NCBI GenBank assembly: GCA_017404025.1 | Contig: JAFRDD010000040.1 | Span: 1-37,412, forward strand | Source: Clostridia bacterium | GTDB taxonomy: Bacteria > Bacillota > Clostridia > TANB77 > CAG-508 | Reading direction: 5' to 3' | Length of the DNA stretch: 37,412 nucleotides | Part shown: piece by piece, positions 7,276 to 16,075 of the stretch | Layout: each line of letters begins with the position of its first letter | How positions within the stretch are numbered: position 1 is the stretch's first letter | The notes under the pieces: model-generated | Told to the model about the DNA's origin: nothing | The model's database searches: none | Seen by the model: only the letters and a program-made list of their open reading frames with translations | Position numbers and translations under genes: made by a program

Positions 7276-9609
7276 TTAATTACCTTCGCCTGGTTTAGTA
7301 GTCATCAATTTATAAAGTTTTGTATTTGTTGGAAATTTATTAACAAAAGGAACTAATGAACTACCTACTTTTAATAGTCCTCGTCCTGCACCTACATTAG
7401 TGATATATCCCATTTGCAAATCTGATATATTTAATAATTTTGCAAGTTCTAATCTATCTGTACTTGCTTGATTAAGCATTACAATAAACTCACTATTGGC
7501 TAACATAGTTCTTGCAGTATGACTTTGTAATAAGTCATCAACATTTTGTGTAATTCCAGTACAATAAGCACCATACTTACGAACTCTTTTCCATAGAGTA
7601 AATAAGAAATTTGCTGAATACTCGTGTTGAAACAATAAATAAATTTCGTCAATAAAAATAAAGGTATTTCTACCTTTACTTCTGTTCATTGTTATTCTAT
7701 TTAAAATACTATCAAGAACTACTAACATACCAATAGGAAGTAATTGTTTACCTAAATCTAAAATGTCATAACATAATAATCTATTATTAGTATCAACATT
7801 TGTATTCTTTGCAAAAGTATTTAAACTTCCATCTGTAAACAATTCAATAGCAAGTGCTATCTCTTTTGCCTCTGGCTCATTTTGTTTTAAAAGTTCTTCT
7901 CTAAAATCTTGTAAAGTTGGTGGAGTTCCTAGATAATTTCCTTGTTGAAAATGTCTATAAACAGAAGCCGTACATCTATCTATAATTGACTTCTGTTTTG
8001 GACCTAAATTACTTCCACCAATAAGTTGCTCACATAAAGATAAAATAAACTCTGATTTTAATATTACAGGGTTTGCTCCATCTCCATATTCGCTATTTAA
8101 GTCCATTGCATTTATATGATTATTACTTGTTGCTGATATATGGATTACTTCTCCACCAAGTGCATTGATTAGTTGTGAATATTCTCTTTCTGGGTCAATT
8201 ATTATTACATCTGCATTTGGATCACGAAGTATTACAGACACTATTTCATTTTTTCCTGTAAATGATTTACCACTTCCTGAAACTCCAAGTATAAATGAAT
8301 TACCATTTAATAATTGTCGTCTATCTGCAATAATCATATTTTTACTTATTACATTTTGTCCATAATAAATACCATTTTCGTGATTTATTTCTTGAACTCT
8401 AAAAGGCATAAATACTGCAAGTGATTCAGTAGTAAGAGTTCTTAAAGTATCAATTTTTCTTACTCCGAAAGGCATTGCAGTATTAAGTCCGTCCATTTGT
8501 TGATATTTTAATATTGAAAACTGACAAAGATGTTTTCTTGCAGTGGTTAGTAAACTTTCAGTATCATTATCTAATTGTTCTTTACTATCTGCTGTATGCA
8601 CCATAGTTAAAACACATATAAACATTCTTTGGTCACGAGTTGTTAAATCATCTAAAAACTCTTTTGATTCAATGCGTTGTTGCTCCATATCGTATGGAAT
8701 TACTGCACTAAAATTGTTATTAGAGTTTTGTCTTCTTTGCCAATTAGTTATATTTGTTTCTACACCAAGTCTTCTATTTTCTACTTCTCTTACTGCTTCG
8801 TCCATAGGAACAGGTATAACATCTATACTCATCATCATATTTCTGTTTAAGTCAGTAAGTTCTGCAACCATATTATCTTTGATATAACTTGCATATTCTT
8901 TTAAGAATATTACCCTACCATATTTATTACCCATTTTAAAATAGTCTTTTTCAAACTTAAAACTATCTGGACATATAAAGTCTTTAAAACTATGTCCTTT
9001 TTTCATATTCTGTATCATATCAAAAGTAAAAGAGTTTTCTTCTCCTTGTCTGTAAAAATCGTGACATAAGCGAAGTCTATCTTCCGCTTCTAATTCAATA
9101 CATTTTGAGCCTAATTGTGAAAAGTGATTTATTAAATCAGCACTTATTCTTGTAAAATAATTTCTTGCTTCTTCAATACTCTTTTTATTAACTGAAACAG
9201 TTAAAAACTTTTCTTGTGTTATTCCATTAGCACCGGTTGCTTTATCTAAAAGCATTTTATTATATTCTTTTCTAAACTCATCTAAATTATCTTCTTCTAA
9301 TGGTAGTAAGATATTTTTTTCAAAATCTACTCTATTAAGTCTTCTATTTAAAATTGTTATCTTTGTAGTTGCACCTGTATCAAATGAATTAAGAAGTTCT
9401 GAATATTCTAAAAACATACCCTCTTTATCACTTCTACTTGCAACTGCATAATTTATATCAGTAAAACGATAGCATTTAGAATATTTATTTTTACCAACTT
9501 GAAATATTCCGTCTTGCCATATTCTTGTGACAGGTATAACATCTTGTATTCCTTTTGGAACTACAAATGCTTCCTTATCTTGTTTGAATAGTGTTCTTAA
9601 TGTTTTCAC
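7276..9609 (-). CDS. virB4: VirB4-family type IV secretion ATPase
   Basis: Cytoplasmic ATPase that powers assembly and DNA transfer of the conjugative channel. About 777 aa, normal for the family. The C-terminal RecA-like domain has Walker A GVSGSGKSF near 442-450, VIIIDPEREYSQL just after, and Walker B FIFIDEIYLLFQ, followed by the QNVDDL segment typical of TraE/VirB4 of Firmicutes. The start is GTG at 9609: AAAGGAGGGAG precedes it by 6 nt, and the upstream in-frame TTG lies within the Shine-Dalgarno region. It overlaps the 3' end of the prgI-like gene by about 35 nt, so the two are probably coupled. Confidence 0.95.
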   Translation of the reverse strand: MKTLRTLFKQDKEAFVVPKGIQDVIPVTRIWQDGIFQVGKNKYSKCYRFTDINYAVASRSDKEGMFLEYSELLNSFDTGATTKITILNRRLNRVDFEKNILLPLEEDNLDEFRKEYNKMLLDKATGANGITQEKFLTVSVNKKSIEEARNYFTRISADLINHFSQLGSKCIELEAEDRLRLCHDFYRQGEENSFTFDMIQNMKKGHSFKDFICPDSFKFEKDYFKMGNKYGRVIFLKEYASYIKDNMVAELTDLNRNMMMSIDVIPVPMDEAVREVENRRLGVETNITNWQRRQNSNNNFSAVIPYDMEQQRIESKEFLDDLTTRDQRMFICVLTMVHTADSKEQLDNDTESLLTTARKHLCQFSILKYQQMDGLNTAMPFGVRKIDTLRTLTTESLAVFMPFRVQEINHENGIYYGQNVISKNMIIADRRQLLNGNSFILGVSGSGKSFTGKNEIVSVILRDPNADVIIIDPEREYSQLINALGGEVIHISATSNNHINAMDLNSEYGDGANPVILKSEFILSLCEQLIGGSNLGPKQKSIIDRCTASVYRHFQQGNYLGTPPTLQDFREELLKQNEPEAKEIALAIELFTDGSLNTFAKNTNVDTNNRLLCYDILDLGKQLLPIGMLVVLDSILNRITMNRSKGRNTFIFIDEIYLLFQHEYSANFLFTLWKRVRKYGAYCTGITQNVDDLLQSHTARTMLANSEFIVMLNQASTDRLELAKLLNISDLQMGYITNVGAGRGLLKVGSSLVPFVNKFPTNTKLYKLMTTKPGEGN

Positions 9610-9955
9610 TATTATCTCCCTCCTTTTCAATTTTGTCTTTTACTAATTCATAATAAAAATTAACCGGTTTAAAGGTTAAGTTCTTTGGTATTAAAAACTC
9701 TGATTTAATATAGGCATATATGAACTTTTCTGCTGTCATTCCGTTATATGTGACAAATCCTATTGCAGCGAATGGACTAGCACCTAAAATACATACCCAA
9801 GATAAAGTTTCTATTCCAAAATGACTTCTTAATAAGAAATACAGTAATACTGCTACACCACAAGCAAGTATAGAAAAAACGAACTGCCTTAAAGACAGTC
9901 CGAAAAATATACTTTCTGTGTAATTTCTTATTTCTCTATTTATTTTAACTTCCAT
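9575..9955 (-). CDS. PrgI-family (VirB3-like) membrane protein
   Basis: A 126-aa protein with an N-terminal NREIRNYTESIFFGLSLRQF segment followed by two adjacent membrane helices (about 25-43 and 48-70) and a soluble tail including the FIYAYIKSEF segment. This is the pattern of PrgI-family proteins, the VirB3 counterpart in Gram-positive type IV secretion systems, which sit next to VirB4 and probably dock it to the membrane. The site AAAGGTAGG, formed partly by the preceding stop codon, lies before the ATG. Confidence 0.9.
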   Translation of the reverse strand: MEVKINREIRNYTESIFFGLSLRQFVFSILACGVAVLLYFLLRSHFGIETLSWVCILGASPFAAIGFVTYNGMTAEKFIYAYIKSEFLIPKNLTFKPVNFYYELVKDKIEKEGDNSENIKNTIQTR

Positions 9956-9961
9956 TTATAC

Positions 9962-11155
9962 CTACCTTTCTTTGTCCTTTTTGTTTTTGTTAAATGTGTC
10001 TGCAAGATTTCCACCGGACAATACTTTTTCAAAATCTTGCTTTGCTTTTGAAAGATTATCATTGTAATAATAGCCATAAGCCCAATCAATTCTATCGTTA
10101 TCAATTTTGTAGTTAAATGCAATAATATACTCTATTCCATAATCTGTATTCTTTTCTACTAATGCAACAGGTTGTTTATTTCTATAACCAACATCCATAA
10201 CATACATACCATTGCCTAGTTTTCTTGTTTTATTTTGTTCTGGTGTTTCTCCAATAAACAAACTGTGTTGCTCTTTAATAAAATCTTTATTGTCATTTAC
10301 CCATTTTTCTAACATTTCATAAGCAGAATACTTTTCGTTTTTGTATTCATCACTCTTTAAAAATTCTCCCGCAACCATATTACAAAAATCATAACTTACA
10401 TCATTTTCTGGTGTAGATGATTTTGAAAGCATATCATTTAATAAGTCATAACCTAAAACAAAAGTGAAATATGCTTTTTCACTTTCTATAACAGATTTAT
10501 CAATATAAAACTCATCAATATAATCTCTTATATTTTGTTTTAGTCCTACTGTATTTAAAGACACAGTTTCAACACACTCTTTATTTTCAAAATCTTGTTT
10601 GCTTTCATAAATATTAACAAGATTTTCTTTTGGATTATCAACATTTAAGTCATCTGCCTCAATGATATAACCTTTATATTCCATAGTTTCATTGATTGCT
10701 AATCCCTCAAAGTGTTGCATTATATCTGGTGTATCAAAACCTGTTTTTTCATCTAAATATTCTTTTGTAATTCCTTTATCTGCACAATATTGCAAATACA
10801 TCTGAACTCCATCTTTATAATCAATATCCTCTGGATATAATTCGTGAATAGAGTTCCAAATACTATAATGAACATCATCTGTCATAAATGCTATTTGTTT
10901 ACCTTCTTCTAAATAATTGTAGATATAATAATCAAAATTAAAATCCCATTCTGGTACATTTATATATCCACCCTCATAATTTTTAGAATAAGGTGTAAAC
11001 TCTATCGCTTCATCAACACCATCACTTGCCAATACATAAGTTTCATTCTTTTCTGGATCTACTAATATATAATCAATGTGCTTATTTTGATGGTCTATTG
11101 ACTCCATTAAAAAAGTTTCTATATCATTTTTAATTTTTTCTATTTTCTCGTTCAT
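9962..11155 (-). CDS. Unrecognised 397-aa cytosolic protein within the secretion gene cluster
   Basis: Acidic soluble protein with no signal peptide, membrane helix or catalytic motif I can name. It is rich in Tyr, Asp and Glu, with a C-terminal segment GMYVMDVGYRNKQPVALVE followed by IIAFNYKIDNDRIDWAYGYYY that resembles small alpha/beta domains found in other element-encoded accessory proteins. It is translated from ATG at 11155 with TAGGAGGTGTCTAA before it, and ends ...KDKER followed by the site for prgI. Its place between virB6 and prgI in a tight operon suggests a role in transfer, perhaps as a chaperone or regulator, or an anti-defence factor. Confidence 0.75.
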   Translation of the reverse strand: MNEKIEKIKNDIETFLMESIDHQNKHIDYILVDPEKNETYVLASDGVDEAIEFTPYSKNYEGGYINVPEWDFNFDYYIYNYLEEGKQIAFMTDDVHYSIWNSIHELYPEDIDYKDGVQMYLQYCADKGITKEYLDEKTGFDTPDIMQHFEGLAINETMEYKGYIIEADDLNVDNPKENLVNIYESKQDFENKECVETVSLNTVGLKQNIRDYIDEFYIDKSVIESEKAYFTFVLGYDLLNDMLSKSSTPENDVSYDFCNMVAGEFLKSDEYKNEKYSAYEMLEKWVNDNKDFIKEQHSLFIGETPEQNKTRKLGNGMYVMDVGYRNKQPVALVEKNTDYGIEYIIAFNYKIDNDRIDWAYGYYYNDNLSKAKQDFEKVLSGGNLADTFNKNKKDKER

Positions 11156-11166
11156 TTAGACACCTC

Positions 11167-12003
11167 CTATAATCCCATCATTTCACGAACGACTCTGTCT
11201 GATAATTTAACAGTTCCTACAAGTACCAACATATTGAATATTAACTCTCCAATATACTTCCAAACTTGTGTGACTGCTGCTGCATTTGCGTCCACTACCG
11301 GTGGCGAACTTGCAAACAATGAGAAGATAATACAAGAAAGAACTATAATTGCTCCCTCTAAACAAACTGCACAATATGATTTAAGAAAACTCTTTCCAAC
11401 ATTTTGTGTAGGCTCTCCTGCAAAGGTTGAAAGTGGTATAGGTGCTATTGCAGTATAAAGATATAATTTGAAGAATCTTCCATATACAGTCATAATCATT
11501 ATGAAAGATAATACTGTAATAAATAGTCCACCTATCAATGTGACTGCCCATAACGGTATAGACTCAAAAAATCCACATTTTTCTACTGCTGTTATTATTT
11601 CTTGTGGCAAAGTTGTACTTGTTGCTCCACCTAATCCAGAAGCAGTCATAATTGTGGATATAACACCTTGAACTATCTTAAATAATGAAAGCATTAAATC
11701 AAGTCCATAGGTGACTACTATTTTTGCTATTGCAAATCTTATAAATAATTTTACGGCGTGTTCTGGCTTTTTAACTTCTGTTATTGAGCCACAAGTTTTC
11801 ATTACTCCGACAACGAAGAATAAAACTAACAAAGCAAGTCCTATTGCTTGAACTGCTCCGTGTATATTCAGAATTACATTCCAAATACTACCACCTTTAA
11901 AAGTTTCTGGAGTTTGTGTGACTAATTGCCATATTTCGCCTAACTTGTTATTCCAAGTTTCTAGTGCATTTTGTAAATTTTGCACTACCCAATTATCACT
12001 CAA
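11167..12003 (-). CDS. VirB6/TrbL-like polytopic membrane protein
   Basis: 278-aa integral membrane protein with about five to six hydrophobic helices (GLALLVLFFVVGVM, FAIAKIVVTYGLDLML, a helix around AVTLIGGLFITVLSFIMIMTV, ALIIVLSCIIFSLF-like and FNMLVLVGTV). This matches the VirB6/TrbL-like channel component found next to VirB4 in Tn1549-type elements. I place the start at TTG (12003), 7 nt after GAGGAGGT; the longer reading from 12039 would begin inside the preceding hairpin and lacks a binding site. The stop TAG is itself part of the TAGGAGG site for the next gene. Confidence 0.8.
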   Translation of the reverse strand: MSDNWVVQNLQNALETWNNKLGEIWQLVTQTPETFKGGSIWNVILNIHGAVQAIGLALLVLFFVVGVMKTCGSITEVKKPEHAVKLFIRFAIAKIVVTYGLDLMLSLFKIVQGVISTIMTASGLGGATSTTLPQEIITAVEKCGFFESIPLWAVTLIGGLFITVLSFIMIMTVYGRFFKLYLYTAIAPIPLSTFAGEPTQNVGKSFLKSYCAVCLEGAIIVLSCIIFSLFASSPPVVDANAAAVTQVWKYIGELIFNMLVLVGTVKLSDRVVREMMGL

Positions 12004-12020
12004 TATTAACACCTCCTCGT

Positions 12021-12056
12021 AAAAATAAGATGAGGGCAAGTATTTTTACTCGCCCT
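12021..12056 (-). terminator. Hairpin with U-rich tail between pilin-like gene and virB6
   Basis: Minus-strand stem GGGCGAGT / ACTTGCCC (12056-12033, one G.U) followed by TCATCTTATTTTT. It lies in the 64-nt gap after the Maff2 gene and ends about 18 nt before the virB6 TTG. A partial terminator here would make the small pilin-like product more abundant than the downstream machinery; it could also be an RNA stability element. Confidence 0.55.
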
Positions 12057-12067
12057 TTGATAATTGA

Positions 12068-12400
12068 CTACCCTGCAATCATATTTAAGATTTCTTTTGC
12101 AAAAGTGATAATAATACCACCTGCTACTGTTAAGAATCCATTGGCTCTTTGGCTTGGATCGTGGCTCTTTAATGATAAACCTACTTGAACTATACCAAAG
12201 CCAAGTATAATCATACCTATTGCTCTAATAAGTCCAAATATAAAATTTGATAAGTTGTTTACTACTGCCATTGGGTCATCTGCCGCTAAAACATTCATAC
12301 TTGTTCCAATAGTAAGTGCAAAAGCACATACTCCCAAAGCATAAACTTTAAATAATTTTTTTCCTTTACTGCTCATTTTTAATTTACTATTTTTTTTCAT
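12068..12400 (-). CDS. Maff2-family small membrane protein, VirB2-like
   Basis: About 110 aa with a signal-peptide-like N-terminus (KKLFKVYALGVCAFALTIG, likely cleavage near VLA-ADDP) and two membrane helices (FIFGLIRAIGMIILGFGIV and GFLTVAGGIIITFAKEIL). The pattern fits Maff2 mobile-element proteins, which by size, topology and position resemble VirB2 pilins. ATG codons at 12409 (overlapping the virD4 stop as ATGA) and 12400 are both possible; the second has better spacing from AAAGGGAG. A hairpin directly downstream may boost its level over later genes. Confidence 0.8.
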   Translation of the reverse strand: MKKNSKLKMSSKGKKLFKVYALGVCAFALTIGTSMNVLAADDPMAVVNNLSNFIFGLIRAIGMIILGFGIVQVGLSLKSHDPSQRANGFLTVAGGIIITFAKEILNMIAG

Positions 12401-12405
12401 AAATC

Positions 12406-14205
12406 TCATTCTCCCTTTCTTTTAAAATAGTCTTCTACTTCTTCAGAAGTAATAATTTCATAATCACTTGCCATTTCCTCAATCTCTGTAAAATCATAAT
12501 TATCAATATTTTCATCAATAATAATTGAAGCAATAGCATTTTCTGTTCCTCCGTGTAAGTAAGGCTTTTCTTTTCCATCAGTAGTAAATGCTACATTTGG
12601 GTGCTTCAAAATATCATATTTAAAGTCCATAACAGGTCTTTCTCCTCTTATAAAAAGAATTGCATACTTATTGTCTAGTAATCTTACTTCATCCGGAGTT
12701 AATAATTCTCTACCACTTATTTGATAGTTAGTAGAGTAATTGCCACTTCTACCACTAGATTTTCCATAGGTATTAGTGTCAATAGTTTCTTTACCTAATA
12801 ACTCTGATACATACTTATGCGTTGATTGTTCATTACCACCAAGATATAAAAACTCATCACAATTTCCTACAATACTTTCCCATTGTTTTTCAAATAAGGC
12901 TTTTAATTGTGCTAGGTTTTGTAAAATGATAGATACTGATACTTCTCTTGAACGCATAACAGAAAGTATCTTGTCAAAGTCATCTGGCAAACTTACATTA
13001 GCAAACTCGTCCATTACAAAATGAACGTGTACTGGAAGACTTCCTCCATACTTATGATCTGCTAAAAAAAACAACTGCTGAAACAGTTGCGTATATAAAA
13101 TACTAACTAGAAAATTGAAACTTGTATCATTGTCTGGTATAAGTGCAAATAATGCGACTTTCTTTTCTCCGAGTGTTGGCAAATCTAATTCATCAGTTGC
13201 AGTTAAAGACGCTAGACTTTCAAGATTAAACTTTTCTAATCTCGCTGCAAGTGTTATTTGAATAGATTTAAGAGTTTTAGCACTACCAGAATGATAATCT
13301 CTATAATACTTAACTGCAATATGCTCTGGCTCTCTTTCTTCTAATCTATTAAATAATACATCTAATGGACTTACATAAGTGTCATCATCTTCGTGTACTT
13401 CTCCTGCTCGGAGTAGTTCCATTACCATTGGGAAGTTTTGTTCATCTTCTGGTGCTTCATACTTTAAATAAAATACAAGTGCAAGTAATAGCATACTTGC
13501 AGCAGTATCCCAGAATGGATCATTGCTCTGACTTCCTTTTGGTGTAGTTGCTTTAAAAAGGTTTGTGACTAATTTTTGAACATCATTATCGTTCTTTAAA
13601 TAGACAAATGGATTATAACAATGACTTTTTTCCATATTGATTAAGTCTAATACTTTTACTTCATAACCTTTCTTTTCAAGCAATGCACCTGTATCTCTTA
13701 CAATTTCTCCTTTTGGGTCAAGAATTACCATTGAAGTATTACATTGCATAACATTCGGCTTACAATAAAATCTTGTTTTACCTGCACCACTACCTCCACA
13801 AACTAATACATTTAAGTTTCTTCTGTGCTTTTTACCATTAAGTCCTAAACACACATTTTGAGTTAGTAATTTATTATTTTCCATTGGGGTTTGTTTGTAT
13901 TTTTTATTTATTTCGGTTGCATTACCCCACTTTGCAGAGCCGTGTTCTTCCCTCCTACGATAGTTCTTTTTAGTAGATATATAAATTGTAATAGCCATTA
14001 CATAACCTATTATCAATATTATTATTACTTTTAATGAATCTGCACACCAAGTAATATGAAAAGGATTGCCTATAATATCAGAAAAATCCTTTATTACTTG
14101 TGGCAATCCTCCATTTACTGATGGAGCAATTAAAAGTGCTAACCATATCGTAGGTACTAATCCAATACAATACACCCACTTTGGATAATTAGCGTCTGTG
14201 TTCAT
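12406..14205 (-). CDS. virD4: VirD4/TraG-family type IV coupling protein
   Basis: Hexameric membrane ATPase that brings the relaxase-DNA complex to the channel. 599 aa. Two N-terminal membrane helices (about 11-28 and 58-77), a DPKGE segment, Walker A GGSGAGKTR at 137-145, and Walker B with VHFVMDEFANV in the central part; the SREVSVSIILQNLAQLKALF segment is typical of VirD4. The ATG at 14205 overlaps the end of the 70-aa gene, with GAGGAG immediately before it. Encoded just downstream of the relaxase and PcfB, the usual order in Gram-positive conjugative elements. Confidence 0.95.
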   Translation of the reverse strand: MNTDANYPKWVYCIGLVPTIWLALLIAPSVNGGLPQVIKDFSDIIGNPFHITWCADSLKVIIILIIGYVMAITIYISTKKNYRRREEHGSAKWGNATEINKKYKQTPMENNKLLTQNVCLGLNGKKHRRNLNVLVCGGSGAGKTRFYCKPNVMQCNTSMVILDPKGEIVRDTGALLEKKGYEVKVLDLINMEKSHCYNPFVYLKNDNDVQKLVTNLFKATTPKGSQSNDPFWDTAASMLLLALVFYLKYEAPEDEQNFPMVMELLRAGEVHEDDDTYVSPLDVLFNRLEEREPEHIAVKYYRDYHSGSAKTLKSIQITLAARLEKFNLESLASLTATDELDLPTLGEKKVALFALIPDNDTSFNFLVSILYTQLFQQLFFLADHKYGGSLPVHVHFVMDEFANVSLPDDFDKILSVMRSREVSVSIILQNLAQLKALFEKQWESIVGNCDEFLYLGGNEQSTHKYVSELLGKETIDTNTYGKSSGRSGNYSTNYQISGRELLTPDEVRLLDNKYAILFIRGERPVMDFKYDILKHPNVAFTTDGKEKPYLHGGTENAIASIIIDENIDNYDFTEIEEMASDYEIITSEEVEDYFKRKGE

Positions 14206-14401
14206 CTCTCCTCAAACACCTTGTGAGTACTTTTTTTTTAGGTGGGGCTTCTAGAACCTCTATGGCTCTTAATAATACATCATCTACATATTCTGTTTCC
14301 TTGCTTTCTTGAACAAGTTTATTCCTAAACTCATTTAAAGCATTGATAAGAATACCTAATTCGTATTTATCAAGTTCCAACACTTTAATTTCATCTTTCA
14401 T
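14189..14401 (-). CDS. Small conserved element protein (70 aa), paralogue of the 48-aa gene at 36837
   Basis: A 70-aa predicted helical protein, MKDEIKVLELDKYELGIL followed by INALNEFRNKLVQESKETEY and LLRAIEVLE, then a basic tail. Its core matches the 48-aa protein near the operon start, which has LDNFELKVIINSLNEMRSKL and ...LLLKYINVLE. The site AGATAGGAGG precedes the ATG at 14401 and includes the stop of the ArdC-like gene. Function unknown. It overlaps virD4 by 17 nt, so the two are likely coupled. Confidence 0.75.
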   Translation of the reverse strand: MKDEIKVLELDKYELGILINALNEFRNKLVQESKETEYVDDVLLRAIEVLEAPPKKKVLTRCLRRDEHRR

Positions 14402-14410
14402 AAATTCCTC

Positions 14411-15304
14411 CTATCTTTCGTGTTCCTTATTTTTTGGTGCTTTTGAAATTGTTTCAAAATATGCACTCATTCTAGTATTTATGTCTTCCATAGTACTACG
14501 CATAGAAGTTAATTCATTTCTTACTTCACTAGCACTCATATTTTTAAATGCTTCTGGAATAGAATTGATATTTATATCTGATACATCTATTCCATATTTC
14601 TTACAAAGCATATATGAAGTAGAAACACATTTAAAATTATCTAATTCAGAGTTTCCTGTTTCTTCTAGTCCTACTCTTGTTAATTCTTTTGCAAGTTGTT
14701 TGAATATTTCTGGTGTTTCTCCACCTCGTTTGACATATAAAACATTATCTTTTTTATTCCACTCTACAACATTTATACTATTTGGAATATCATCAACTGC
14801 TTTAATATCAACAGGGCAATCTTTTAATAATGCAGTTAATTTTACTCTATCATCATAATTTATTGTTTTAGGCTTTTGATTAGATGTTGTCTGTGATATA
14901 TCAAACATCTTCTTAACATTATAAGAAATACCTGTACTTCCATCTGCTCTTGTATATTGGTCTCCCGGCTCTAATATCTTTATTCCATTTTCACCCTTTT
15001 TGATGAAAGCACCTGCTTCTTTCCAATCATTAAATTCTTTTAATTGTGTAGCAGTAGGAAGACTTGCAGATATAACAAGAGCATTACCAACAGAATATTT
15101 ATCAAATCTTCCTTGAACATCTAAATATTGTTTATATTTATTTATATCTACTTTAACTTCATCAGCAGTTTTGTCCATTAAGTCATATACTTCTTGTCGC
15201 TCTTGCTGTTTCTTTTCTAACCAAGCACTTTTATCAAAAGGCTTTTTTTCTTGTGTAGTATTACTACCATTGGCTTTTGCCATTATTTCATCAAAATCAT
15301 TCAT
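14411..15304 (-). CDS. ArdC-like ssDNA-binding protein with degenerate protease site
   Basis: The N-terminal half (about 30-120) has the ArdC/DUF1738 signature: YSVGNALVISASLPTATQL, then a tryptophan-containing FNDWKEAGAFIKKGENGIKI. ArdC-type proteins bind single-stranded DNA and protect incoming DNA from restriction during conjugation. The C-terminal half has the layout of the attached metallopeptidase domain, but where HExxH is expected the sequence reads QLAKELTRVGLEE, so catalysis is probably lost. The start ATG at 15304 follows AGAGGG. It ends ...KEHER, and those last codons provide the downstream binding site. Lies between PcfB and VirD4. Confidence 0.75.
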   Translation of the reverse strand: MNDFDEIMAKANGSNTTQEKKPFDKSAWLEKKQQERQEVYDLMDKTADEVKVDINKYKQYLDVQGRFDKYSVGNALVISASLPTATQLKEFNDWKEAGAFIKKGENGIKILEPGDQYTRADGSTGISYNVKKMFDISQTTSNQKPKTINYDDRVKLTALLKDCPVDIKAVDDIPNSINVVEWNKKDNVLYVKRGGETPEIFKQLAKELTRVGLEETGNSELDNFKCVSTSYMLCKKYGIDVSDININSIPEAFKNMSASEVRNELTSMRSTMEDINTRMSAYFETISKAPKNKEHER

Positions 15305-15310
15305 ATTTTT

Positions 15311-16075
15311 TTACCCTCTTTCCTTTGATTTTTTCTTTTTTGATTTTGGTTGTTTGTGTTTTGTTGTTTTATTAGGTTGAGTCTTTTCATTTTTAAGTTC
15401 AGATTTATCTAAATCTCTTTCCTTTTTCTGTTCTTCTTTTATAGATTTAATTTCTTCTCTAACGGATGGCTTTTCAGATTTAGTACCCTTGTCTGACTTG
15501 TTTTTGTTGTTTGAGGTAGGCTCTGACAGAGGGCTTTTTTCCGTCTTTGCCACTTGGGGGTTTGACATTTCATTTTCCTCCTTACTTATTGGTTTAGATA
15601 AAATATCATCAACAAGTCTTTCCTCAACGCTCTTAATAACAACACCTTTGTCTTTACTGTCTTTTGATTTTTGAATTTCACTCTTAATAGAAGCCGTATC
15701 AACAGTAGCAAGATTAAATCTATCAACAATACGATTTATTTTACTTGCGTCTTCTGCTCTAACCATAATATCAACCATACCATCTAGGCTCTTTCCTTTA
15801 CCTTTTAAAGCACAAAATAGTACTCCATATCTTTTTGCTTCTTCCGTAAACTTTCTAAAATCTTCTTCTTTAACAGTAAATACTTTTAATTCTTTTCCAG
15901 ATTTAAGCATATTAGTAAGTCTAGTCTTACCTTTGGTTTGCTTTTGGTCTTTTAACATTGTTATCATTATTGCAGCAATATTTTTTGCACCACTTCCAGA
16001 TAGTTTTACTGCTACTTCAAGTCCTTGTAAACTCATTCTTACAATAGATTCAGCAGCGTCACCTGATGTGTTCAT
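15311..16075 (-). CDS. pcfB: PcfB/DUF3801-family transfer protein
   Basis: The N-terminal 130 residues (VRMSLQGLEVAVKLSGSGAK, ...IAAIMITMLKDQ, ...RYGVLFCALKGKGKSLDGMVDIMVRAEDA...NRIVDRF) match the PcfB/DUF3801 family, which in pCF10 and similar systems works with the coupling protein and relaxosome. The C-terminal 110 residues are a Lys/Ser/Glu-rich, probably disordered, strongly basic tail likely to contact DNA or the coupling protein. ATG at 16075 follows AAAGGAGGTAGAGAAAA and overlaps the relaxase 3' end by 17 nt. Confidence 0.85.
   Translation of the reverse strand: MNTSGDAAESIVRMSLQGLEVAVKLSGSGAKNIAAIMITMLKDQKQTKGKTRLTNMLKSGKELKVFTVKEEDFRKFTEEAKRYGVLFCALKGKGKSLDGMVDIMVRAEDASKINRIVDRFNLATVDTASIKSEIQKSKDSKDKGVVIKSVEERLVDDILSKPISKEENEMSNPQVAKTEKSPLSEPTSNNKNKSDKGTKSEKPSVREEIKSIKEEQKKERDLDKSELKNEKTQPNKTTKHKQPKSKKKKSKERG

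Noticed and set aside
9940..10122. Minus-strand 60-aa frame overlapping the 397-aa gene
   Set aside because: Out of frame within a well-supported gene and no suitable ribosome binding site; basic composition is an artefact.
14343..14858. Plus-strand 171-aa open frame
   Set aside because: It is the reverse of the 70-aa and ArdC-like genes, Ser/Leu/Phe-rich as expected for antisense of AT-rich coding DNA, and has no ribosome binding site.
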